DNA of 12,751 bases from Paracoccus sp. (in: a-proteobacteria) (lineage in GTDB: Bacteria; Pseudomonadota; Alphaproteobacteria; Rhodobacterales; Rhodobacteraceae): contig JAPSIP010000020.1 of the NCBI GenBank assembly GCA_031178645.1, forward strand, positions 1 through 12,751, read 5' to 3'. Numbering within the stretch: position 1 is the stretch's first letter; each line of letters opens with the position of its first letter. Shown piece after piece: positions 6,914-12,751 of the stretch. Both the position numbers and the translations under genes were made by a program. Under the pieces are notes generated by a model. It saw nothing but the letters and a program-made list of their open reading frames with translations, had not been told where the DNA came from and ran no database searches.

Positions 6914-7153
6914 ATGTTTACCATCGAGCATGATTTCGACGCCACCGTCATCACCCTGATCGACGAGGTCGATCCAGACACCGGCCCCTTGAACGAGGAT
7001 GTGGTGATCCTGTCCTTCGACGATCGGGTGGTGCTGGAACAGGTTGGCCCCGACGACGAGGTGGTGCGCATCACCCTGTCCATCCACCAGCTGACCGAGC
7101 TGCGGCTGGCCCTGAACCTGCCCGAGGGCAACTACCGGATCGACCGCGACTAG
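6914..7153 (+). CDS. Small acidic conserved-type hypothetical protein (79 aa)
   Basis: Function unknown. The 79-aa product is strongly acidic and has no signal peptide, membrane segment or cysteine. Its pattern of alternating hydrophobic residues (ATVITLIDEV, DVVILSFDDRVVLEQV, VVRITLSI) suggests a compact beta sheet, followed by one helix (HQLTELRLALNLPEGNYRI). I recall similar short proteins beginning MFTI-x-H-x-FDAT in Rhodobacteraceae, so I treat it as a real family. The ribosome site is very strong: AGGAGG (6902-6907) 6 nt before ATG 6914, which fixes the start. It is the first of three plus-strand genes; the nitroreductase starts 48 nt downstream with its own AGGAG, so they are probably co-transcribed. 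Confidence 0.8.
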   Translation: MFTIEHDFDATVITLIDEVDPDTGPLNEDVVILSFDDRVVLEQVGPDDEVVRITLSIHQLTELRLALNLPEGNYRIDRD

Positions 7154-7201
7154 GTTGTGGCCCTTGCCGTTTTCAGGAACAACGCCGGAAAGGAGACAGC
7201 C

Positions 7202-7774
7202 ATGACCTATCGCAACGATGCCGCCCTGGATTTTCTGGCGACACGCCGGTCCCATCCGCCCAAGATGCTGCGCGAGCCGGCCCCCGACCGGGCCGAGATC
7301 CTGCGCCTGCTGACGCTGGCTGCGCGTGCCCCCGATCACGGCAAGCTGGAACCCTGGCGATTCGTGGTCCTGGAACGCCCGGCGCTTGACCGGCTGGGGC
7401 CGGTGCTGCGCGATCACGTGCTGGGGTCGGGGCAGGATCAGGCGGTGGCGGACAAGGCGGCCTCGGCCTTTGCCTCGCCCGTAATCGTCGCGGTGGTCTC
7501 CTGTCCTGTGGCCAGTGACAAGGTGCCGGGGTGGGAACAGTTTCTCTCGGCGGGAGCGGTCTGCCTGGGGTTGGTCAATGCGGCGCTTGCCTCGGGCTGG
7601 GGGGCGGCCTGGCTGACCGGCCCGGCGGTGCTGGACGAGACATTCGGCCGCACCCATCTGGGCCTGTCCGAGAACGAGCGGCTGGTGGGCCTAGTCCATC
7701 TGGGCAGCCGGGGCGAAACTCCGCCCGAACGGCCGCGTCCCGATGTCGCCGCCAAGACAAGCTGGCTGGAATGA
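7202..7774 (+). CDS. Nitroreductase-family NAD(P)H:FMN oxidoreductase (YdjA-like)
   Basis: This is a flavin-dependent reductase that takes electrons from NAD(P)H; the physiological substrate is not known from sequence. The 190-aa product is the short, YdjA type of the nitroreductase fold. The phosphate-binding RRS (residues 15-17) lies near the N-terminus, ARAPDHGKLEPWRFVVL (41-57) is the signature FMN/substrate loop of this subgroup, SGWGAAWLTG (131-140) is the dimer-interface flavin contact, and GLVHLGSRGETPPERPRPD (163-181) is the C-terminal strand and tail. ATG 7202 is chosen because AGGAG (7191-7195) lies 6 nt upstream and the frame before it has no family sequence. The stop overlaps the start of the EI24-like gene (ATGA), so translation of the two is probably coupled. 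Confidence 0.88.
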   Translation: MTYRNDAALDFLATRRSHPPKMLREPAPDRAEILRLLTLAARAPDHGKLEPWRFVVLERPALDRLGPVLRDHVLGSGQDQAVADKAASAFASPVIVAVVSCPVASDKVPGWEQFLSAGAVCLGLVNAALASGWGAAWLTGPAVLDETFGRTHLGLSENERLVGLVHLGSRGETPPERPRPDVAAKTSWLE

Positions 7775-8487
7775 TCGTCTTCCGCGCCCTTGCTCTGGGC
7801 TGGCTGGACCTGCTGCGCCCGCGGATCTTCCGCCTGGCGCTGATGGGCATCGGACTGACCATCCTGCTGTTCGTCGCGCTGCAATCGGCCCTGTTCTGGG
7901 CAATCCGCAGCTTCGTGCCGGGCGATTTCGCCTTTCCCTGGATCGGCACACTGGATGTCGGCGCCACCCTGTCCTGGGGATCGCTGGCGCTGTTCCCGGT
8001 GATGGGCTTCTTCCTGATGGCCCCGGTCGCCGCGGGCTTCGCGGGCCTGTTCGCCGAACGCGTGGCCGAGGTGGTCGAGGAGATGCATTATCCGGCCCGT
8101 CGGGGCGGGTCGATCGACTTCTGGGACGGGTTGCTGGAATCGGTGGCGGTGGTGCTGGCCGTCTTGGCTGTCGCAGTCCTGTCGCTGCTGGCCACGCCCT
8201 TTCTGGGGCCGCTGGCGCCAGTGCTGCTGTTCGGCGCGAATGGCTGGCTGCTGGGACGCGAGTTCTTCCAGATGGCCGCCCGCCGTCACATGGACGAACC
8301 GCAGGCCACCGCGTTGCGCCGGGCCAATTCAGCCCGCGTGACGATGGCGGGCGTGCTGGTGGCGGTGGCCCTGGCGATTCCGCTGGTCAACATCGCGGTG
8401 CCGCTGCTGGCCGCGGCGGCCTTTACGCACCTGTTCCACCTGATCAGCGGAACATCCGGTCAAGGTTCGCGATATCGGCGCGGGTGA
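7771..8487 (+). CDS. EI24 / CysZ-like integral membrane protein
   Basis: This is a multi-pass inner-membrane protein of the EI24/CysZ type. CysZ of E. coli is a sulfate permease, but most alphaproteobacterial members are uncharacterised, so the cargo is unknown. The 238-aa product opens with a short amphipathic segment (ALGWLDLLRPRIFRL) and then has membrane segments at about 23-46, 66-95, 123-160 (probably two) and 190-222. Conserved-looking family features are MAPVAAGFAGLFAERVAE (83-100) and NGWLLGREFFQMAARRH (157-173). The start overlaps the nitroreductase stop by 4 nt (ATGA), with the ribosome site inside the upstream gene. The final 44 nt overlap the convergent DUF1467 gene, so the basic C-terminal tail is encoded opposite the DUF1467 C-terminus. 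Family call is good; cysZ is not given because synteny with sulfur genes is absent. Confidence 0.85.
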   Translation: MIVFRALALGWLDLLRPRIFRLALMGIGLTILLFVALQSALFWAIRSFVPGDFAFPWIGTLDVGATLSWGSLALFPVMGFFLMAPVAAGFAGLFAERVAEVVEEMHYPARRGGSIDFWDGLLESVAVVLAVLAVAVLSLLATPFLGPLAPVLLFGANGWLLGREFFQMAARRHMDEPQATALRRANSARVTMAGVLVAVALAIPLVNIAVPLLAAAAFTHLFHLISGTSGQGSRYRRG

Positions 8488-8713
8488 TCAGCCCGCCGAA
8501 GATCACATAGGCGATCGCCGCCCAGATGATCGCGGCAATGACCGAGGTCCAGATCAGCTTGGGCTTCAGGCGCAGGTCGGCGGGCGCGCCTGCATGGGTG
8601 CCGGGCACGATCTCTCCGGCGTCCTGCTGGCTGCGTTGGCCGATCAGGACCACGATGAACAGCGTCAAGAACCACAGGACGGCGTAAAGGACGATTCCTC
8701 CGGTCAGGTTCAT
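8444..8713 (-). CDS. DUF1467 family small membrane protein
   Basis: An 89-aa protein of unknown function with two predicted membrane helices (about residues 5-25 and 53-75). They are joined by a short conserved-looking loop, GEIVPGTHAGAPADLRLKPK (33-52), that is characteristic of DUF1467 proteins. The start codon overlaps the stop of mce (TGATG, one shared base), so it is translated from the mce mRNA by coupling. I recall the mce-DUF1467 order as common in Rhodobacteraceae. Its stop lies inside the 3' end of the convergent EI24-like gene (44-nt overlap). The link to propionyl-CoA metabolism is by position only. Confidence 0.87.
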   Translation of the reverse strand: MNLTGGIVLYAVLWFLTLFIVVLIGQRSQQDAGEIVPGTHAGAPADLRLKPKLIWTSVIAAIIWAAIAYVIFGGLITRADIANLDRMFR

Positions 8714-9117
8714 CAGACTTGCTCCAGTTCGATCAGGCAGCCGTTGAAGTCCTTGGGGTGCAGGAACAGCACGGGCTTGCCATGGGCGCCGATCTTGGGT
8801 TCCCCACTGCCCAGGACGCGCGCGCCTTCGGCCTTAAGGCGGTCGCGGGCCGCTAGGATGTCCACTACCACGTAGCACATGTGGTGGATGCCGCCAGACG
8901 GGTTCTTGTCCAGGAAGCCTTTGATAGGACTGTCTTCCCCCAAGGGATAAAGCAGTTCGATCTTGGTGTTGGGCAGTTCGATGAAGACCACCGTGACGCC
9001 GTGGTCGGGTTCGTCCTGGGGGGCGCCGACCTTGGCGCCAAGCGTGCCGGCATATTGGGCCGAGGCCGCGCCAAGGTCGGGAACAGCGATGGCCACGTGG
9101 TTGATGCGTCCGATCAT
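8713..9117 (-). CDS. mce: Methylmalonyl-CoA epimerase
   Basis: Mce interconverts (2S)- and (2R)-methylmalonyl-CoA between propionyl-CoA carboxylase and methylmalonyl-CoA mutase, and in alphaproteobacteria also serves the ethylmalonyl-CoA pathway. The 134-aa product has the family length and the two-repeat vicinal-oxygen-chelate fold. The first motif is INHVAIAVPDL with metal ligand His7. The middle TKIELLYPLGEDSPI (51-65) includes a second ligand position. GGIHHMCY (75-82) carries His78/His79, and CLIELEQ (127-133) carries the ligand Glu130. ATG 9117 is chosen over the adjacent ATG 9120 because GGAGG lies 5 nt before it and homologues begin MIGR. It heads a two-gene unit with DUF1467 and is divergent from the response regulator gene across about 128 bp. 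The mutase and carboxylase genes are not in the window. Confidence 0.94.
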   Translation of the reverse strand: MIGRINHVAIAVPDLGAASAQYAGTLGAKVGAPQDEPDHGVTVVFIELPNTKIELLYPLGEDSPIKGFLDKNPSGGIHHMCYVVVDILAARDRLKAEGARVLGSGEPKIGAHGKPVLFLHPKDFNGCLIELEQV

Positions 9118-9183
9118 CATTTCCTCCGGTTTTGCGGGGTTCTAGGCCTTTTGCGGAACCGGCGAAAGGAAAACCCGGCGGCA

Positions 9184-9198
9184 TTAACCGCTTCTTAG
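9184..9198. promoter_or_regulatory. CtrA-like binding box upstream of the response regulator gene
   Basis: TTAA (9184-9187), 7 nt, TTAG (9195-9198) matches the alphaproteobacterial CtrA site TTAA-N7-TTAA at seven of eight positions. The first half also has the common extension TTAACC. It lies 47 nt before the response regulator start and about 67 nt from the mce start. Binding by CtrA is inference. Confidence 0.5.
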
Positions 9199-9245
9199 CG
9201 AATCGGCGGCTAACTGGAAACGCGACATCGGTAGGGGATGAAGAC

Positions 9246-9980
9246 ATGCAGAAAGACATCGTGTCCGACATGATCGACACTTTGCCCATGTGGCGGGTTT
9301 CGACGCCAAACCGGCCATTGACCGGCCTGACGGTGCTGGTGGTCGAGGATTCGCGCTTTGCCAGCGAAGCGGTGCGGCTGTTGTGCCTTCGGTCGGGGGC
9401 GCGGATCAGGCGGGCCGATTGCCTGCGTTCGGCCGAGCGGCATCTGCGGACCTATCGCCCGGCGGTGGTGATCGTGGATCTGGGCCTGCCGGACGGCGAC
9501 GGGGCCGACCTGATCCGCCAGATCGCCGCGACCGAGCCTCGGGTCCCCGTCCTGCTGGGCATCTCGGGCGATCCGGATCTGGCCGACAGCGCGCTGGCGG
9601 CGGGGGCCGACGGCTTCCTGCCCAAGCCGATCGAGAGCCTGGCCGTCTTCCAGCAGACCATCCTGTCGGCCCTTCCGGCCGAGGCGCGGGGCCACGGCCT
9701 GCGCATCCTGCCGGATGAGGTCATCCAGCCCGACCCTTCGGGCCTGCGCGACGACCTGGCCCATGTGGCCGAGATCCTGGCCACCGCCCAAGACACCGCA
9801 GCGGTGGATTACATCGCGCATTTCCTGGCAGGTATCGCGCGGTCAGCCCATGACCCCGTCCTGGAAGCCGCCGCCACGGCCCTTGCCCGCGACCATGACG
9901 CCGGGCATTCGCTGGCCAGCGACCTGGCGCGGATCAGCGGCCTGGTGCAGGAACGGCTGGCCCGCGTCGCCAGCATGTAG
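9246..9980 (+). CDS. Response regulator with REC domain and Hpt-like C-terminal helical region
   Basis: A cytoplasmic two-component protein with no DNA-binding domain visible. The 244-aa product has a receiver domain at about residues 27-143. It shows the acidic pair Glu34-Asp35 (LVVEDSRF), phosphoacceptor Asp78 (VIVDLGLPDGDG), Ser108 in LLGISGD, and Lys127 in FLPKPIE, so all phosphorylation residues are present. The region 165-244 is all-helical and contains AHFLAG (191-196), which resembles the HxLKG core of histidine phosphotransfer domains but with Ala for Lys. The domain could therefore be a degenerate or active Hpt, or a dimerisation helix bundle. ATG 9246 is chosen because AGGGGA (9233-9238) lies 7 nt upstream; the frame extends to 9132 but without a ribosome site and across the CtrA-like box. 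It is a single gene, convergent with aspS. No partner kinase is in the window. Confidence 0.88.
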   Translation: MQKDIVSDMIDTLPMWRVSTPNRPLTGLTVLVVEDSRFASEAVRLLCLRSGARIRRADCLRSAERHLRTYRPAVVIVDLGLPDGDGADLIRQIAATEPRVPVLLGISGDPDLADSALAAGADGFLPKPIESLAVFQQTILSALPAEARGHGLRILPDEVIQPDPSGLRDDLAHVAEILATAQDTAAVDYIAHFLAGIARSAHDPVLEAAATALARDHDAGHSLASDLARISGLVQERLARVASM

Positions 9981-10037
9981 CGATCAGGTCCAAGCAGGGG
10001 CTCGCGCCGCCGCGATGGGGGCAAAGGCCGCACAAGC

Positions 10038-10093
10038 ACAAGCCGGCGGCCCTTCCGCTGCGGGTTTGCCGCGGCTGGGACCGTGCGGCTTGT
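10038..10093. terminator. Nested inverted repeat between the convergent response regulator and aspS genes
   Basis: ACAAGCCG (10038-10045) pairs with CGGCTTGT (10086-10093), enclosing a second stem CTGCGG / CCGCGG (with one G-T pair) around GTTTG near 10058-10075. Its place between two convergent genes suggests a shared 3'-end structure. No U run follows on either strand, so it does not meet the usual intrinsic-terminator form. The 119-bp spacer shows nothing else. Confidence 0.3.
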
Positions 10094-10099
10094 TGCAGA

Positions 10100-11875
10100 T
10101 CACTCTTTCGGCAGGACGCGCAGGCGCAGGTCGCGCAACTGTTCGTTGGTGGGTTCGCTGGGGGCGCCCATCATCAGATCCTCGGCCCGCTGGTTCATCG
10201 GGAACATGATGACCTGGCGGATGTTCTGCTCGTCCGCCAGCAGCATCACGATCCGGTCGATGCCGGCAGCACACCCCCCATGCGGCGGCGCGCCATAGCG
10301 GAAGGCCTTGACCATGCCGCCGAAGCGCTTTTCAACCTCGGATGCCGGATAGCCTGCAAGTTCGAAGGCCTTGAACATGATCTCGGGCTTGTGGTTGCGG
10401 ATCGCGCCCGAAATCAACTCGTAACCGTTGCAGGCCAAGTCGTACTGATAGCCCTTGACCGCCAAGGGATCGCCGGCCAGCGCGTCCAGCCCGCCCTGCG
10501 GCATCGAGAACGGGTTGTGGCTGAAGTCGATCTTGCCGTCGTCAGTCTTCTCGTACATCGGGAAGTCGACGATCCAGGCGAACTTGAACTGGTTTTCCTG
10601 GGTCAGGCCAAGCTCTCGGCCGATCTCGTTGCGGGCGCGGCCTGCGACGGCCTCGAACTGCTCGGGCTTGCCGGCGAGGAAGAAGACGGCGTCCCCTTCG
10701 CCCAGGCCAAGCTGCTGGCGGATCGCCTCGGTCTTCTCATGGCCCAGGGCCTTGGCAATGGGGCCGGCGGCTTCGGTCGAGCCATCCTCGGACTTGCGCC
10801 AGAAGATATAGCCCATGCCCGGCAGGCCCTCGCGCTGCGCGAAGGCGTTCATGCGGTCGGCGAACTTGCGGCTGCCGCCGGTCGGCGCGGGAATGGCGCG
10901 GATTTCGGTGCCTTCCTGTTCCAGCAGCTTGGCGAAGATGCCGAAGCCCGAGCCGCGGAAATGGTCGCTGACCACCTGCATCTCGATCGGGTTGCGCAGG
11001 TCGGGCTTGTCGCTGCCGTATTTCAGCAGCGCCTCGGCATAGGGGATGCGCGGCCAGTCGGCATCGACGGGGCGGCCATTGCCGAACTCCTCGAACAACC
11101 CCTGGATCACGGGCTGGATCGCGGCGAAGACATCCTCTTGGTCCACGAAGGACATTTCGAGGTCAAGCTGGTAGAAGTCGGTCGGGCTGCGGTCGGCGCG
11201 CGGATCCTCGTCGCGGAAGCAGGGGGCGATCTGGAAATACTTGTCGAAGCCCGCGACCATGATCAGCTGCTTGAACTGCTGGGGGGCCTGGGGCAGCGCG
11301 TAGAACTTGCCCGGATGCAGGCGCGAGGGCACCAGAAAGTCGCGCGCGCCTTCGGGCGAGGATGCGGTGATGATGGGCGTCTGGAACTCGGTAAAGCCCT
11401 GGTCCCACATGCGGTTGCGGATCGACCGGACCACCTTGGACCGCAGCATGATGTTGTTGTGCAGGCTCTCCCGGCGCAGGTCCAGGAAGCGATAGGCGAG
11501 GCGCGTTTCCTCGGGATATTCCTGGTCGCCGAAGACCGGCAGGGGCAATTCGTCCGATGGCCCCAGTACCTCCAGGTCGGTGGCATAAACCTCGATCTCG
11601 CCGGTGGGCAGCTTGGGGTTGACCAGCGACGCGTCGCGCAGCTTCACGCGGCCGTCGATGCGGATCACGGTTTCCGCGCGCAGCTTGTCCATCGCGGCAA
11701 AGGCGGGGCTGTCGCTGTCGGCCAGCACCTGCGTCATGCCGTAATGGTCGCGCAGATCGACGAACAGCACGCCCCCATGGTCGCGGACCCGATGGACCCA
11801 GCCCGACAGGCGGACGGTTTCGCCGGCATGGGCGGCGGTCAGATCGCCGCAGGTATGGCTGCGATAGGCGTGCAT
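10100..11875 (-). CDS. aspS: Aspartyl-tRNA synthetase, probably non-discriminating (Asp/Asn)
   Basis: AspRS charges tRNA-Asp with aspartate in the cytoplasm. The 591-aa product is the bacterial form with an N-terminal anticodon-binding OB fold (about 1-105), a class II core and the GAD insertion. Motifs seen are RFLDLRRE (129-136), [25 protein letters not shown] split across 180-204, motif 2 [10 protein letters not shown] (220-229) and motif 3 GGCAAGIDR (533-541). In the anticodon domain the sequence RDHGG places His33 where Pseudomonas aeruginosa non-discriminating AspRS has His31, while discriminating E. coli AspRS has Leu. This suggests it also makes Asp-tRNA-Asn for amidation by GatCAB. 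ATG 11875 follows a modest GGGGAA at 5 nt. It lies 59 nt after the CPBP gene on the same strand. Confidence 0.96.
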   Translation of the reverse strand: MHAYRSHTCGDLTAAHAGETVRLSGWVHRVRDHGGVLFVDLRDHYGMTQVLADSDSPAFAAMDKLRAETVIRIDGRVKLRDASLVNPKLPTGEIEVYATDLEVLGPSDELPLPVFGDQEYPEETRLAYRFLDLRRESLHNNIMLRSKVVRSIRNRMWDQGFTEFQTPIITASSPEGARDFLVPSRLHPGKFYALPQAPQQFKQLIMVAGFDKYFQIAPCFRDEDPRADRSPTDFYQLDLEMSFVDQEDVFAAIQPVIQGLFEEFGNGRPVDADWPRIPYAEALLKYGSDKPDLRNPIEMQVVSDHFRGSGFGIFAKLLEQEGTEIRAIPAPTGGSRKFADRMNAFAQREGLPGMGYIFWRKSEDGSTEAAGPIAKALGHEKTEAIRQQLGLGEGDAVFFLAGKPEQFEAVAGRARNEIGRELGLTQENQFKFAWIVDFPMYEKTDDGKIDFSHNPFSMPQGGLDALAGDPLAVKGYQYDLACNGYELISGAIRNHKPEIMFKAFELAGYPASEVEKRFGGMVKAFRYGAPPHGGCAAGIDRIVMLLADEQNIRQVIMFPMNQRAEDLMMGAPSEPTNEQLRDLRLRVLPKE

Positions 11876-11934
11876 GGTCGTTCCCCGAATAATCCGCCCT
11901 GCATCAAGCGTGGCAGGGGCGGGAAGTCAACCGG

Positions 11935-12597
11935 TCAGAACGGCCGCACCACATTGCCGCTGTAGAAATAGACGCCCATGCCAACCGCGAACAGCACGTT
12001 GCCCGCCACCGCGTGCAACACCCAGGCCGAAGGAAAGCCGTAGCGCAGATAGGCGCGGGCAAAGAACCAGCCGCCCAGAAAGGTCAGGATCGCCACGATC
12101 CACGACCAGTACATCAAATGGGCAAAGGAAAAGATGGCGGCGTTCAGCGCGATGGCGGCTCGCCCCTGCGGCAGGACGGCTGCATAGCGATGAAAGAACA
12201 GCGGGCGGAAGATCAGTTCCTGCGGCAGGGCCGACAGGAACGGATAGAACAGCCAGATTACCGCCAGGAACTCGGGCCGCGCGCGGGCCATCGCGAACAG
12301 CGCACCGGGCCGGGTCTGCCACAGGATCAGCGCGCCTACGGCCAGCGTGATCAGCGCGATGCCCGCGATCTCGGCCCAGGGCAGGCGTCTCCAGCCGCGC
12401 ACCAGCGACCACCAGGTGAAACCGCCGGTCAGCCACAGCAGTCCCAGCCCCGCCAGGCTGAACACCGCGAGCGCCCGAAACAGCAGATGAGGCGGCATGA
12501 ACAGCGCAATCGCCAGCGGCGCCCCGACATAGAGCGCCGCGAATTCGACCCACAGGGCCAAGCGGGGCTTTACCGCGTCAGGCGCGCCTGCAACCAT
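11935..12597 (-). CDS. CPBP family intramembrane protein (Abi/Rce1-like) with altered active-site motif
   Basis: A 220-aa multi-pass membrane protein of the CPBP family (CAAX protease and bacteriocin-processing type glutamate proteases). Hydrophobic segments lie at about 13-35, 39-57, 75-93, 110-124, 145-160, 165-182 and 190-212. The three family motifs are present in altered form. Motif 1 reads QELIFR (126-131), with Gln126 in place of the first Glu of EExxxR. Motif 2 is FSFAH (156-160, FxxxH with His160). Motif 3 has His195 in HAVAGN, with Asn at +5 instead of +4. ATG 12597 is the first start giving a family-like N-terminus; the frame is open to 12696, but that part overlaps the lysozyme gene. 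The chosen start overlaps the lysozyme 3' end by 28 nt. Substrate unknown; it may be catalytically divergent. Confidence 0.85.
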   Translation of the reverse strand: MVAGAPDAVKPRLALWVEFAALYVGAPLAIALFMPPHLLFRALAVFSLAGLGLLWLTGGFTWWSLVRGWRRLPWAEIAGIALITLAVGALILWQTRPGALFAMARARPEFLAVIWLFYPFLSALPQELIFRPLFFHRYAAVLPQGRAAIALNAAIFSFAHLMYWSWIVAILTFLGGWFFARAYLRYGFPSAWVLHAVAGNVLFAVGMGVYFYSGNVVRPF

Positions 12598-12751
12598 CGC
12601 ACCCAGTCCGCGCGGCTTCCCGCAAAGGCGTTGAGGTCGGTATTGCCCCGGATGCCCGGCACGATCCCGGTTCCGGTATATTGCCAAAACGCCCAACGCT
12701 GGCCCGGATAAGGCACGCTGGGATGGTTCGCGACCGAGCGCAGCCAGAATT
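12570..12751 (-). CDS. GH25 lysozyme-like glycoside hydrolase, C-terminal 59 residues (partial)
   Basis: Only the 3' end is in the window; the frame is open at the right edge and stops at TAA 12572-12570. The visible 59 residues include RWAFWQYTGTGIVPGI and GNTDLNAFAGS. This is the characteristic last strand of GH25 (Chalaropsis-type) lysozymes, where W-Q-Y and a later D-x-N are conserved (here Trp, Gln, Tyr and Asp-Leu-Asn). Such enzymes cleave the N-acetylmuramic acid to N-acetylglucosamine bond of peptidoglycan. The catalytic Asp/Glu residues and any signal peptide lie outside. The gene overlaps the start of the CPBP gene by 28 nt, so the two are probably one transcription unit leading into aspS. 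The identification is good for so short a piece but should be confirmed from the full gene. Confidence 0.8.
   Translation of the reverse strand, partial: FWLRSVANHPSVPYPGQRWAFWQYTGTGIVPGIRGNTDLNAFAGSRADWVRWLQARLTR

Noticed and set aside
9132..9245. N-terminal extension of the response regulator
   Set aside because: It crosses the mce promoter region and the CtrA-like box, and lacks a ribosome site.
10280..11965. Plus-strand open frame of 561 codons
   Set aside because: It is antisense to aspS, which has all class II synthetase motifs. The shadow is low-complexity (Leu/Gly/Val/Ala/Asp-rich), as expected for the complement of a high-GC gene.
1..12751. CRISPR arrays, tRNA/rRNA genes, insertion sequences, phage or defence systems
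   Set aside because: No regularly spaced direct repeats, tRNA-like cloverleaf, transposase or known defence domains were seen on reading both strands.

Overview
The window looks like ordinary chromosome from an alphaproteobacterium of the Rhodobacteraceae, most likely Paracoccus or a close relative. The support is the high GC content with strong G/C third-position bias, the protein sequences (AHAS large subunit, Mce, DUF1467, AspRS), a CtrA-like box, and a GC-rich intergenic repeat ending in a GGATATTT box of the kind I remember from Rhodobacter/Paracoccus genomes. The assignment rests on recognition, not a search. I see no tRNA, rRNA, CRISPR, insertion sequence, phage module or plasmid backbone.

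Left part (1-5354): a 5'-partial-window glnE (minus strand, running off the left edge) is divergent from bpt (leucyl-tRNA--protein transferase, N-degron pathway). Next comes the acetolactate synthase pair ilvI and ilvH (plus strand, branched-chain amino acid synthesis). A recognisable promoter precedes ilvI. The 136-nt gap between the two subunit genes is filled by three perfect hairpins and a conserved-looking box.

Middle (5355-9980): a small minus-strand gene converges on ilvH with a 7-nt gap. I read it as a divergent cold-shock-domain-like protein. Its promoter carries a palindrome between the -35 and -10 elements. It is followed by about 225 bp of unusually AT-rich non-coding DNA. A lipoprotein M48 metalloprotease (minus) is divergent from a three-gene plus-strand unit: a 79-aa conserved-type protein, a YdjA-like nitroreductase and an EI24/CysZ-like membrane protein. 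Facing these, with a 44-nt 3' overlap, is the minus-strand pair mce (methylmalonyl-CoA epimerase) and a DUF1467 membrane protein. Divergent from mce is a response regulator whose C-terminal half resembles a degenerate Hpt domain; its upstream region holds a near-consensus CtrA box.

Right part (9981-12751): minus strand, in transcription order: the end of a GH25 lysozyme-like gene, a CPBP-family membrane protein whose usual catalytic Glu is Gln, then aspS, probably a non-discriminating AspRS.

Most genes are housekeeping, and I do not claim a new multi-gene system. The points most worth a second look are the CSD-like protein with its operator-like promoter, the hairpin block inside ilvI-ilvH, the CtrA-box response regulator with the Hpt-like tail, and the CPBP protein with altered active-site motifs.
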